From a virus, in the IMG/VR virus record IMGVR_UViG_3300035198_000100, positions 1 through 33,158 of that record: 33,158 nucleotides of DNA, one strand, 5' to 3'. Under the pieces are notes generated by a model that searched no databases, was not told where the DNA came from, and worked only from the letters and a program-made list of their open reading frames with translations. The translations under genes and the position numbers were made by a program. Shown here one piece after another: positions 20,001-28,868 of the stretch. Within the stretch, counting starts at the first letter, position 1, and every line of letters begins with the position of its first letter.

Positions 20001-23000
20001 ACAAACATTTCCAAAAGGTCCAGTTATTCCTGCAATAAAACAATTAGTTAAATCTTTTACACAGGTAGATCCTAATATTACTGAATCAGTGTTTTTGGAA
20101 TGGATATTAGGAAGAGATAGTTTTAATTTAGAAGAAATGAAATTAAGTGCTATTAATGATGGATATTTACCAACATTTGCGCCTGGAAAGTTTGGCGATG
20201 GATTATTATTAAATATTGAAAGTCAAACGGCAACCATTCCTGCTGTTTCTAACTTGCGATTTGAAGAAGGAACCTGGGAAAGTTTTGTTGTCCCAAATTG
20301 GGCCGGCATAGATAATGACGCTTCAATTACTTTTGATATAGAATTTGATGGGCAAGCAGATGTTGATAAAGTATTTATAGGAAGTAATAATGAACATCCA
20401 ACAGAAATACCTTTTACTTTAAATAGAGAAAGTGTTAGTGTGTTGGGAAGGCCAAGTTATTTACATTCGCATACAGGATATTTTATATGGTTTGATACAA
20501 CTTTAAATTCTTGGGCATTGCGAGTGCGGGCGCCAGCTGTAATAGAAGAAAGAAGTTTTGAAGGAACAATTACTACGACTGGTGAATTTTATAATGTAGC
20601 AAAAGGAGTTACTGCAGATGCCTATGAAGGTATAGATGGATATAGTATAAATGAAATAACAGATACTATTACTTCTACAGATGAAAGAATTAAATTTTCT
20701 TTTATTGTTGATGCTTATGATGTTTTAAATGATTCTTATGATTCTTATGATTCGTATTCTGTTGGCGTAATTGGCGGGTTTGACGGAATAGATTTTACTT
20801 CTGATCATATCCATTACTTTTTTGATACAGGATATGATAAAAATAATTGTAGAATGTCATTATATAAAGATGGCAAAGGATTTATAAGATTTAGAATATA
20901 TGATTCTAATAAAAGAGTTAAAATGCTTAGTGCCAATATTCATACTTGGGAAAGATATAAAGTTCATCATTTAGCTTGTTCGTGGAAAATGAATACTATT
21001 GAAGGAAGAGATGAGTTGCATCTTTTCATAGATGGTGCAGAAGTTCCAAATACATACAGATACAGAGGATATTTTACTCCGCCCAGTGGCACAATTTTTA
21101 TGGACGAAGTAACAGAAACATTGTTAAGCGATGCTGCTTCGGCAACTGTCGGAGCAACAGATTTAGTAACTATTGCCAGTTCTGCTGAAGTAAATTCCGC
21201 TTCTTCTACTTTTGTAAGCGATGGAATTACTGTTGGAAGTATTTTTCAAATATTAGATGATACTATAGATGGAATATATACACAAACAAATATAGTTACT
21301 GTTTTATCTGTATCAGAAACTTCTTTAATATTAGATTATACTTTGCAACTTTCATTACATAATGTAAAATTTACAATTAATTCATTACAGTTACTTACCA
21401 CTAGCGATAATGATGTTGAAACAGTGAGAGTCTTTGTTATAAGTGACGACGTTGAAACAGAATTATATGCACCCGGAACGACATACGAACAATATAATTT
21501 TTCTGCTGATGGATATTTAGAATACGTAAACATTTATGATGGTGTTGGTATTGGAGATACTGTTGTGTTAAGGTCATATGGATTAATGCAAAGTAGATAT
21601 AGACAATATGTTTATATTTGGCCAGACAAACAAACAAATTTATTAAAAACAGTAATGCCTCAACCAATAAGTGTATCTAAAATTAATATTACTAATATCA
21701 TTGTAAAAAGACTTAATATAGAGCCAGGCGTTTTTGCGCTTATAGCCACTTCTTTTGGCGGTCACGTAATTCCTATTTTTGCTACGAATTTAAGTGATTT
21801 TTGTCAGCCCTCTAATGATGTTACTGGCAGATTGCTGTCTGTTACAGTTTCTGGAGACAATATTGACTGGGACGGAGTTAATCAATTAATTATAACTGGT
21901 ACAACAACAGATGGATATGATTTTGAAAACTTTATTTTTACAGAGGCTGGAACGCAAATATCTACAAGATATTTTACATCTATAACAGAAATTTCTACAG
22001 CATTTACTCCTATAGATTCAACAAAAAAAGCTGGGACATTGGAAATTAGAGAAACTCATCCAATTACTTGGCAAGAAAATGATGGAGATTATGCCGAAGT
22101 ACATCTATCTATTCAACAGCAAGCGGGAGTTAGTGGCGTGGCAACAATAAGCACTGGTATTTTCAGTGACGCATATTCAAGGTTTGATGCTGATGATATT
22201 GGAAAATTAATTGTAATTTCTTCTCCATCAAGTATAGCAAGTTCTTATATTATAACAGATGTAAATTTTGACCCAAGTGGTGCTGTAAAAGATTCTGACA
22301 CCATTACATTAAATACTACTTGGTCTGATGGCTATACAGACATTGTATGGAAAATGCTTTCAATATCATATGGAGACAGCGGGTTTGCTAATGGTTTAAT
22401 TACTTTAGAAATATTTGGCTCTGGAGGGCTCCCATTTTTACTTAGAAGCTGTTGGTATGAAATAGATTTTCCTACTTATTTAACTATTCCTTGGACCAAT
22501 GTTCCAGAAAAACTTTATATTGGTTCCAATATGTATGCAGAACATCAGGCTAATGCAACCATAGATGAAATGAGAATATTAGATGAAATTTCTTTAGACA
22601 CCGGAATGGGGTCTCCGGCCCCAAGCTCTGGAAGATCTATTACCACTGATGCTTTAGTAGTAAAAGAATTTACAACCACAACTCAAACACTGGCCTTATT
22701 TCATTTCAATAGTGATGTCATCAATAATGCTAATTTTTACAGCAGTTTTTCGCCATCTTATCATCAGAGTGAAAATAGTGTAAATTCTTTATTCAAACAA
22801 AGTGCCATATTTAATAAAAAAGAACCATTGCAGGTTGAAAATAAAGCCATTTTTGGTAACGATTCTGGTACCATTGAATTTTGGATTAGTCCTATTTTAG
22901 ATACATATAATGATCCTACAGATAGATATTATATTGATTTATCAACAGAATTACAAGCAGAAGTAGAAGCGCTGTCTGCTTTAACAATAGTATTAACTAA

Positions 23001-23898
23001 TAGAGCAAGATCGATTGATTCTGTTATGATTAGTGGCAGTAATAATAATTATTTTATTGGGGGGACTTTAGCGAATGATGGTTTAACCATTACTTTAACA
23101 CAGCCTCTTCCAACAAATGTTAGGAATGTCGTTGTTACCTATATACCTATTACAAGCCAGGGTGATAGATTTAGTGTGTACAAAAATGAAGATGGATTTC
23201 TTGTATTATTTGTAATGGCTTCAGATATTGAATATCAAATTAGGGCTCCAATTTATTGGAAAAAAAATAGTTGGCATAGAGTATTTGTTGGCTGGGATTT
23301 AAATAATACAGATAATCAAGATAGATTAATTCTTATGGCGGATGGAACAGAAACAGGAATTATAAGATACGGCACGGGTTTAAAATATGGAGAAGGTCAT
23401 GTATATGGGTCTCCTACTATTTGGGGCTCTGCCACTGTTGGTACAACATCTGCGCGCAACATATTGGCAGATATAAATTTATTAGATTTATTTAATATTA
23501 TTAATATTGGTGCCGATTTTACAGGACAGTATCCTGCTATGGCCAGATTAGATAATTTAAGAATATCTGACAGCTTAAGAACTATAAGTTATTTAGGTGG
23601 AAGTGGTCCTGGAAAATTAATTGGAAAGGATACATTATATACTAGCAATCTAACAACTGCTCAGCCGGTAATAAGTGACGCACTAACAAGATTGCTATTA
23701 GACTTTGACACTGATCAATCAGAAGTAGAGTATTTAACTGTAATTAGAAATATGTCTTCTGGTATTTTTGATTTTTTTGTTGAAGTAATCGATTCATTTT
23801 CTTTAATAGATTCAGAATTAGAACATCAATTGGTAACAGATTTAATTAATAGTTTAAAACCAGCTCATACTAGGGCATTCGTAAGTTTTACGAAGTAG
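17065..23898 (+). CDS. Giant baseplate/tail adhesin with LamG-like domains and a gpI-like C-terminus
   Basis: 2277 aa from ATG 17065. The N-terminus is Ig-like beta sandwich. A helical block (about 942-1015; FGILSGLEELSTIPDNLSRE, YRDAVSGALQ, KGPVIPAIKQL) resembles baseplate wedge/tail proteins that hold attached adhesins. LamG/concanavalin-like sandwiches follow: about 1041-1340 (FGDGLLL, HLACSWKMN, LHLFIDGAEVP), an incomplete one ending near 1845 (ATIDEMRILDE), and about 1875-2172 (LALFHFNSD, GTIEFWISP, WHRVFVGWDLN, ARLDNLRISD). The last 15 residues contain SLKPAHTRAFVSF, a pattern of tail protein I (gpI/YmfQ-type) C-termini. It follows gp25 and J genes exactly where gpI normally sits, so it may be a gpI-type wedge protein that has acquired sugar-binding modules. 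A DSY tandem lies at 1223-1231. Architecture is visible; carbohydrate binding is family inference. Confidence 0.72.
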   Translation: MASFIRIQRLSVKNSYTIEVSFTTSLDSDIGIENVTVESAQGGGSGLTVTSVSVSQNILTIAVRPMVDGNYYKLILESTTNYTIKGIHGERFLEDGKSNIVFFVGSIEDNEIRDTILSNISDIYNKNSGSLIFDSIANIAKSIEKVSHSTGEVSSANYISIDITDEAITRGSGPFDRFEHEGVFELLRVGSTITGSETESSINFDEFPTAPVSLQQIYVSEELVSNSVSGNNSFSGLTITLSKGPIIKITSITLTRDAVIYIYDIEQYRYGLKESKYDPDNSYQYLTLIDNQLKLNESAIGASFPFPQGSDTFTISYYYKKTGRVIGSDSISITSDLNIYRESSPAVSTSFFLNHAPIVNNMGEIPTRNGITWLDPAQNYDENENHPAFITEIQYNQLNLPSLPGQYSVNYSTGQVFVFGVDGTGTDGTTTVPPVATYIYQQTYQEGLDYRFYSDINEVVSLPNRDLRDELATIWFSYEDTFADGTDFNFASHIEILNERVNNNLIDTIGIKTTNYPINEVFRIYNETTGEIYIPTRVNGNEVYFNATVPPNVVNKERERVKFLLVIQSQLVITDRINIAAKSFIAFKIELEDSEIGSSTENYIGVSFNSSLIFSDTNIFIYEYFFDPDDSVDENLVRLTTVGDYMTDYENGIVYLAALSAASTDIGDATYKVSKIETRYNHIIRANDVYRSPKVGQISKTYAVNQVADTTIDLSDLEQAGERTVRDNNGDYVPIVVDGGEVAVRNDVYSINHIYQVTDLQITHSPIDFSDGAEISSSSGDTIILSDSGALIIDDGDGSGLLVSVAGTRCYVDAERLYELYSGSLAQLISAINAVDINTGVNYYTYGSDGYVDATTNRIYFPTSATSYASGKMVVAQYRAALRDGAAVLVDYVSGDMFVDYSYTTDEILINYEYGDNVLDWSISDTLNKDDIYYVTYRYGALRTALRDNFGILSGLEELSTIPDNLSRETYRDAVSGALQTFPKGPVIPAIKQLVKSFTQVDPNITESVFLEWILGRDSFNLEEMKLSAINDGYLPTFAPGKFGDGLLLNIESQTATIPAVSNLRFEEGTWESFVVPNWAGIDNDASITFDIEFDGQADVDKVFIGSNNEHPTEIPFTLNRESVSVLGRPSYLHSHTGYFIWFDTTLNSWALRVRAPAVIEERSFEGTITTTGEFYNVAKGVTADAYEGIDGYSINEITDTITSTDERIKFSFIVDAYDVLNDSYDSYDSYSVGVIGGFDGIDFTSDHIHYFFDTGYDKNNCRMSLYKDGKGFIRFRIYDSNKRVKMLSANIHTWERYKVHHLACSWKMNTIEGRDELHLFIDGAEVPNTYRYRGYFTPPSGTIFMDEVTETLLSDAASATVGATDLVTIASSAEVNSASSTFVSDGITVGSIFQILDDTIDGIYTQTNIVTVLSVSETSLILDYTLQLSLHNVKFTINSLQLLTTSDNDVETVRVFVISDDVETELYAPGTTYEQYNFSADGYLEYVNIYDGVGIGDTVVLRSYGLMQSRYRQYVYIWPDKQTNLLKTVMPQPISVSKINITNIIVKRLNIEPGVFALIATSFGGHVIPIFATNLSDFCQPSNDVTGRLLSVTVSGDNIDWDGVNQLIITGTTTDGYDFENFIFTEAGTQISTRYFTSITEISTAFTPIDSTKKAGTLEIRETHPITWQENDGDYAEVHLSIQQQAGVSGVATISTGIFSDAYSRFDADDIGKLIVISSPSSIASSYIITDVNFDPSGAVKDSDTITLNTTWSDGYTDIVWKMLSISYGDSGFANGLITLEIFGSGGLPFLLRSCWYEIDFPTYLTIPWTNVPEKLYIGSNMYAEHQANATIDEMRILDEISLDTGMGSPAPSSGRSITTDALVVKEFTTTTQTLALFHFNSDVINNANFYSSFSPSYHQSENSVNSLFKQSAIFNKKEPLQVENKAIFGNDSGTIEFWISPILDTYNDPTDRYYIDLSTELQAEVEALSALTIVLTNRARSIDSVMISGSNNNYFIGGTLANDGLTITLTQPLPTNVRNVVVTYIPITSQGDRFSVYKNEDGFLVLFVMASDIEYQIRAPIYWKKNSWHRVFVGWDLNNTDNQDRLILMADGTETGIIRYGTGLKYGEGHVYGSPTIWGSATVGTTSARNILADINLLDLFNIINIGADFTGQYPAMARLDNLRISDSLRTISYLGGSGPGKLIGKDTLYTSNLTTAQPVISDALTRLLLDFDTDQSEVEYLTVIRNMSSGIFDFFVEVIDSFSLIDSELEHQLVTDLINSLKPAHTRAFVSFTK
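20731..20757 (+). repeat. Three tandem copies of a 9-base unit (Asp-Ser-Tyr)
   Basis: GATTCTTAT, GATTCTTAT and GATTCGTAT follow one another in frame, encoding DSYDSYDSY at residues 1223-1231 of the giant adhesin. The third copy differs by one base. The unit is close to the DGY tripeptide common in this region. Confidence 0.9.
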
Positions 23899-23909
23899 GA
23901 GGACACATT

Positions 23910-26801
23910 ATGTCAAGATTATTGCCTGTTAATATTAAACAAAATAATTTTTGGGATGGGCAGCAAATTACTGATCAAAATATGAAAGATGAACAAAATA
24001 GAAATGTCAGCATTGATGCGGCCACTGAAAATAACTTTTTTGCCAGCGGAGTATTAGATGAAACTCCCGCACCATTAATAATTTTTGATTCCAGCTCTTT
24101 AAATGCTGCCCAATCAGCATTGATAGATTCATATTCTTTTGACGGGCAAAGTATTTATATTGGTTCCGGTCTTACAGACGTGTCTGATTCCATTTATGGC
24201 GTAAATCTATCTGTAGAAATAAGTAATGCCAGACTAGATGGTGCCGCCAATATTAAAGTGTTAATAATTGGCGATACATTCGGTGGAGATCTGGTTCATG
24301 ATGATTTGGTTTTTGAAAGAAATGGCACACAAATAACAAGAAATAGATATAAGGAAATTAGAGGAATTTTATTTAATAATTTTGCTGGCAATTTAAGAGG
24401 AAGTTATAAATTTGCTTGTGAAGAAGATGGATATAATTTTGTTGGTGGATGTGTAATTCGTGAAGCCAATGCTTTAGAAATTTCATATGATCCAATTATT
24501 GTTTCTCAAACTTATCAACCGAGTATATTTTTTGAAACTTTTGTTCCAGCCAATTCTTTAATAACTGTATCACAAATGTTACAAAATGCAATTGGCGTTG
24601 ACAAATCTATTTCAGATTTAAATATAGGATTTGCTTCGGTCGCGCAACGAGAAATTAGCCCCAATGATGTCACTACTAAAATTGGGCAAAAATTTCAAAT
24701 GAGTGGCACAAATATACAAAAAATATCTATATTGCTTTCTTCACAGTATAATCCCGCCGCCGCACCTGGCGACGGCTATAACTGGTCTGGGTCAGTCGTG
24801 TTAACATTACACGCCTTACAGACTGAAGTAGACTGTCCAGTAACACCTACTCCAGATGACGCTATTGATTTTGACCCAGATCCAGCAATAGTTGCCCAAC
24901 TTTCATTAGATGAAGTAGATTTATTATATCAAGGTGTTGATTTAACTGATGGATATGTTCATGTAGTAGATTTTGTATTTACAGGATCAAAAATTTCCTC
25001 TCCGACACTATCTAATATTGAAGAAGATAAATATTATATTTTTACTATAAGTCGAGCAGGAGACACAACTATAGGCACTATTTTACTAGAAGAGGCGTCA
25101 GACAGAATTGATAATAGTTATATGTCTATATTTGATGGAACACAATGGATTAATGTAACAGAAAGTGATTTGTGGTTTATTATTTATGGGGATTATATTA
25201 AAATTTCTGATGGTGTGGCCTATGATGATGGGGTTGGAGTGGAAATTCCAAAAATTTATAAAGACACTACAAACACAGAAGTTCCTTTTATACAAGGATA
25301 TGAGCCACTATATACAGTAACGAGAAATGCGAGTAATTATGTTTTATTAGAAGTTTCAAGTGAATATTCTGACGAAGAACAAGATCAAAGAACTGGAAAT
25401 TCTATCGCATCAAGAGTAACTCCGGCTCCTACATTTTCTTTAATTAGTTCTTCTTCGCTGACCACATTATTAACAACAGATCCTGACCCAGTTTTATTGG
25501 CTAAAGTTTTAGATCAAAATCCCAGAGGAAATCCTGCTGAAATTTCAGGAACTTCATGTTTTTTTGGACTAGTACATGATAATATATTGAATATTTTAAG
25601 ACCAAACGCTGATATACTTCAATACAATTTAATAGGATCTATTTTGTCTCCGGCAGCATCAAGCAGTTATCAATATAGAATTATTAAACAAACAAATTAT
25701 AATGATTCTTATGGTGACGCAAATGGAGATGGAATTATTGATTTAACCGATGCGGCACTAGTAACTAGCTGGCTAGATGCATATACACAAACATATGGAG
25801 CGATTTCTGGATTATGGATAGAAGATGGATATGTGCAGGAAAGAATCGCAGATGGATGTATGAATACAATTGGATTTTTGAGAGCGGCAAATTTAAATCA
25901 TACTGCCGGATTAGATGGATATATAACGGCCACGGATGCCCAGGCAATAACTGATTATATAAATGGAGTAATTTTAAGTTTTTCGATTGGGTCTACTTTT
26001 TCAAGAACGGAATTACAAGTAGAAAGTTTATTAAATCCATTAACAACTACGTTTGATATGTATATTGACAGTTATAGCATTTTAAAACCGCCCTTTGAAT
26101 CATGTGTTACTTGGCGCATTGATTATGTGCCGACATGGATTCCAGATTTTATAGAAATTACGGATTTAAGAAGATTATTAACTACAGCATATACATATCC
26201 TATTAATTCTTTGTATCCAGGTGGGCAAAATAATTTATTTGTTCCTGGTGATATTTTAATAGATGGATATTTATTAAATCCTGATGGCACACCTTATTCA
26301 GTAGATTTGGAAATGAATCAAATAATATTGGAAATTCCAGTTACAGACACTTATGGAAACAAAACATTTTTAGATGGATATTCTGGAATAAATATATTTT
26401 CTAATTTTATTGCTGAATCTTCTGATGGAAAAACAGCAACAGGATTCACAGCAATGAAATATTATGATGGTTCTTATGTGCAAATTGAAGATTTTGATAA
26501 TAATAAAGTAAAAATAACCGCTTCGTTACAATCTATTGTTAATCAATATGCAGTTTCGATGGGCGGAACGATTAATGATTATATAGGTATGTATTATGAT
26601 CCTGAAACATCTTTATTAAGTGTATATGTTTCTGATATGTATGATGATGGAAACGGTTCCGCTCCAAGAGCCTATCATAGTAATTTAATGGTGTCTTTAA
26701 ATATGAAAGTTTTAATTACTGTATTTTTGAAAAAAGCTATGTTTAAAAATATATCTATAGAAATAAATGCTGCCCAAATGGGTAATTTATTAGGAATATA
26801 G
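23910..26801 (+). CDS. Baseplate/tail adhesin with a dockerin-like calcium-loop segment
   Basis: 963 aa, strong Shine-Dalgarno site (AGGAGG). The start (residues about 10-40: NNFWDGQQITDQNMKDEQNR) matches the pattern of tail/baseplate proteins that begin with a Y/FxDGQxLT-type element and a following helix. Residues 600-685 look like a type I dockerin: YGDANGDGIIDLTDAAL is a canonical DxNxDGxIxxxD calcium loop followed by a helix (VTSWLDAYT). After about 65 residues a second, imperfect loop (LDGYITATDAQAITDYI) follows. The region after 700 is beta-rich with several DGY tripeptides (IDGYLLN, LDGYSGI). It probably links baseplate to fibres, with the dockerin-like module acting as a calcium-dependent joint. 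The dockerin loop is seen; a cohesin partner is not identified. Confidence 0.68.
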   Translation: MSRLLPVNIKQNNFWDGQQITDQNMKDEQNRNVSIDAATENNFFASGVLDETPAPLIIFDSSSLNAAQSALIDSYSFDGQSIYIGSGLTDVSDSIYGVNLSVEISNARLDGAANIKVLIIGDTFGGDLVHDDLVFERNGTQITRNRYKEIRGILFNNFAGNLRGSYKFACEEDGYNFVGGCVIREANALEISYDPIIVSQTYQPSIFFETFVPANSLITVSQMLQNAIGVDKSISDLNIGFASVAQREISPNDVTTKIGQKFQMSGTNIQKISILLSSQYNPAAAPGDGYNWSGSVVLTLHALQTEVDCPVTPTPDDAIDFDPDPAIVAQLSLDEVDLLYQGVDLTDGYVHVVDFVFTGSKISSPTLSNIEEDKYYIFTISRAGDTTIGTILLEEASDRIDNSYMSIFDGTQWINVTESDLWFIIYGDYIKISDGVAYDDGVGVEIPKIYKDTTNTEVPFIQGYEPLYTVTRNASNYVLLEVSSEYSDEEQDQRTGNSIASRVTPAPTFSLISSSSLTTLLTTDPDPVLLAKVLDQNPRGNPAEISGTSCFFGLVHDNILNILRPNADILQYNLIGSILSPAASSSYQYRIIKQTNYNDSYGDANGDGIIDLTDAALVTSWLDAYTQTYGAISGLWIEDGYVQERIADGCMNTIGFLRAANLNHTAGLDGYITATDAQAITDYINGVILSFSIGSTFSRTELQVESLLNPLTTTFDMYIDSYSILKPPFESCVTWRIDYVPTWIPDFIEITDLRRLLTTAYTYPINSLYPGGQNNLFVPGDILIDGYLLNPDGTPYSVDLEMNQIILEIPVTDTYGNKTFLDGYSGINIFSNFIAESSDGKTATGFTAMKYYDGSYVQIEDFDNNKVKITASLQSIVNQYAVSMGGTINDYIGMYYDPETSLLSVYVSDMYDDGNGSAPRAYHSNLMVSLNMKVLITVFLKKAMFKNISIEINAAQMGNLLGI

Positions 26802-26813
26802 TTGGAGGGTTAA

Positions 26814-28856
26814 ATGCCGATAGTTAATATTATTGTAAATCAAACAGGAAAATCAGCAGGAGTTGCCGGCGAAAGTCGAGATGATCTTTCTATTAATTTA
26901 TTAGTTACTCTAACAAATAATGATAATACTGGCGTAACATCTTGGGAATGGGAAATTATTGCATGGCCACAAACAGCACCAGGGGATGCGGCCCCAGTGC
27001 TTGCGGGCACAACAACTAATACGGCGACTTTTACCCCAACAATTAGAGGAACATATGTTATTCAATTAATTGTTAACGATAGAATTAAGGATAGAATTGG
27101 GGCCGCCATAAAAACACAAACCTCTTCCGTCAGAATCCCAAGCTATTTAGAAGGGCCGGAATTTATTGGTGGGTGGGGATGGGCAGCCAGTCATGCTTTG
27201 GCAACTATGGATTCATTTATCGCTGGCGGTGGGGCCCCAAGTGGGCCAGCTAGTGGTGACTTAACAGATGATTATCCTGGTCCAGTTGTAGCAGGGTTAA
27301 GAGGTAGGGTTATTTCCACTACGGCCCCTACTGACAATCAAATATTGGTTTGGAATGATGGAATAAGTGAATGGCAACCACAAACTCCTTCTACTGGGTC
27401 TTCTACATTTTTAGCACTAACTGATACACCAAGTAGTTATATTGCAAGTAGAATTGTAGCTGTTAATGGGGCTGCAACTGGATTAGAATTTGTTACTACT
27501 GCTCCCCCTGGAGGGTCGGCGAGTGGTGACTTGTCTGGAACATATCCGGGCCCAACCGTAGCCAAATTACAAGGAAATTCTGTCAGTTCAAATGCCCCTT
27601 CTGATGGGCAAGTGTTAGCTTGGTCTTCGGGAGGTAGCAATTGGGTTCCTTCTTCTGTTGTTTCAACCTTTTTAGGATTAACAGATGCTCCATCAACTTA
27701 TGTGGGTCAGGCCGGAATGCTTATTAAAGTAAATGTTGGAGAAACTGCATTAGAATTTTTCAACACTGCTTCAGGAGATTTAAGTGGAACATATCCAAAC
27801 CCATTTGTTTCTGGATTACAGGGAAGAAGTGTTTATGATGGGGCCCCTTCTGATTTAAATGTATTAGCTTGGTCAGTATCAAATCAATATTGGTATCCAT
27901 TAACAAATGCATTTACAAATTTAAGTGACACTCCTTCTGATTATACAGGATATGATGGATGTGTTGTTGCTGTAAATATTGGCGCGACCGCATTAGAATT
28001 TGTCGAGGCCCCTCCTCCCGGCGGTGCCGCAAGCGGAGACCTTGGAGATAATTATCCCAATCCTATAGTTGTTGGACTCTATAATCACCCATTAGATCCA
28101 ACAGTGGTTATAGAAGATGGAAATGTTTTAACATGGAATTCAAGTGATGGATATTGGAAAGTTTCCAGCACTACGGGAGGAGTAAGCGCTTTTATTGACT
28201 TAACTGATGCTCCGATCACATATGCTGATAGTGCTGGGGCAATATTAATAGTTAATGACGGGCCAGATGGCATAGAATTTCTTTCTGGAGCCAATGATGG
28301 CGAATTATTACAGTGGGACGAAAAAGGTGGCGGCGGATGGACAGTTGTTGCCGGACGCATAGACGATTTATCCAATGTACTTATTACGGAACCATCCGAA
28401 GGAGAAGTGCTTACATATGATGACAAGAACGCGGTTTGGTATAATGCTCCTCCATCTGGTAGCGGAACCTTAGATAGATACTTAGTTTTTTCTGATGATA
28501 CTGAATTTACAGAGGCTGATACGCCCTATGCTATTAAAAAAACATTTAGAATTATTAGGGACTCTGGTAAAAAGCCAATGGCTTGGAGATTGGTGTGTTC
28601 TCTGTGGACCGTGGGCGGGACCAGTGCTTCTTGTAAATTAAATATCGTAGGATCTGGCAGCGCTGATTCGGGAGAAGTAACGAGTACAGCAACTACTGAA
28701 GGCAACTATGCTAACTCAATTAAATCAGTTGATGTTACACCTGTTGAAGATAACGAACGAGAAGACACTATTTTAACTGTTACTATACAATTAAAACAAA
28801 CTGGTGGTGGGGTTGCACATATTAAATACACAGACCTATTTGCCATATTTGTTTAA
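26814..28856 (+). CDS. Modular tail fibre protein with four long repeats
   Basis: 680 aa, Shine-Dalgarno GGAGG. Residues about 1-110 resemble a PKD/Ig-like sandwich (VTSWEWEIIAW, TATFTPTIRGTYVIQLIVND). From residue 147, four repeats of 83-90 aa each begin with a SGDL...YPxP.V..L element, then VL.W....W.P, FL.LTDxPS.Y and a strand ending LEFV. A degenerate fifth part (GELLQWDEKG, GEVLTYDDKNAVW) leads to a C-terminal domain from about residue 553 (DRYLVFSDD to DLFAIFV), likely the receptor-binding or trimer-ending head. The GDLSGTYPxPTV repeat is common in phage tail fibres. It sits among other host-facing proteins. Family type is clear; the receptor is unknown. Confidence 0.75.
   Translation: MPIVNIIVNQTGKSAGVAGESRDDLSINLLVTLTNNDNTGVTSWEWEIIAWPQTAPGDAAPVLAGTTTNTATFTPTIRGTYVIQLIVNDRIKDRIGAAIKTQTSSVRIPSYLEGPEFIGGWGWAASHALATMDSFIAGGGAPSGPASGDLTDDYPGPVVAGLRGRVISTTAPTDNQILVWNDGISEWQPQTPSTGSSTFLALTDTPSSYIASRIVAVNGAATGLEFVTTAPPGGSASGDLSGTYPGPTVAKLQGNSVSSNAPSDGQVLAWSSGGSNWVPSSVVSTFLGLTDAPSTYVGQAGMLIKVNVGETALEFFNTASGDLSGTYPNPFVSGLQGRSVYDGAPSDLNVLAWSVSNQYWYPLTNAFTNLSDTPSDYTGYDGCVVAVNIGATALEFVEAPPPGGAASGDLGDNYPNPIVVGLYNHPLDPTVVIEDGNVLTWNSSDGYWKVSSTTGGVSAFIDLTDAPITYADSAGAILIVNDGPDGIEFLSGANDGELLQWDEKGGGGWTVVAGRIDDLSNVLITEPSEGEVLTYDDKNAVWYNAPPSGSGTLDRYLVFSDDTEFTEADTPYAIKKTFRIIRDSGKKPMAWRLVCSLWTVGGTSASCKLNIVGSGSADSGEVTSTATTEGNYANSIKSVDVTPVEDNEREDTILTVTIQLKQTGGGVAHIKYTDLFAIFV
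27252..28300 (+). repeat. Four in-frame repeats of about 260 bases within the tail fibre gene
   Basis: Units begin with a Ser-Gly-Asp-Leu codon block at about 27252, 27522, 27771 and 28032, giving spacings of 270, 249 and 261 bases, all multiples of three. The first two units share the stretch AGTGGTGACTT. Units have diverged at the DNA level while keeping the protein pattern, so duplication is not very recent. Confidence 0.85.
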
Positions 28857-28868
28857 ACAATTGATTTT

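Noticed and set aside
26080-26800. Cohesin domain after the dockerin-like segment
   Set aside because: The region is beta-rich, but I could not point to a cohesin-specific motif.
10673-28154. GATGGATAT copies as a CRISPR-like or DNA-uptake repeat
   Set aside because: Copies are only nine bases, irregularly spaced, always in the same reading frame as DGY, and some copies use other codons, so protein-level selection explains them better.
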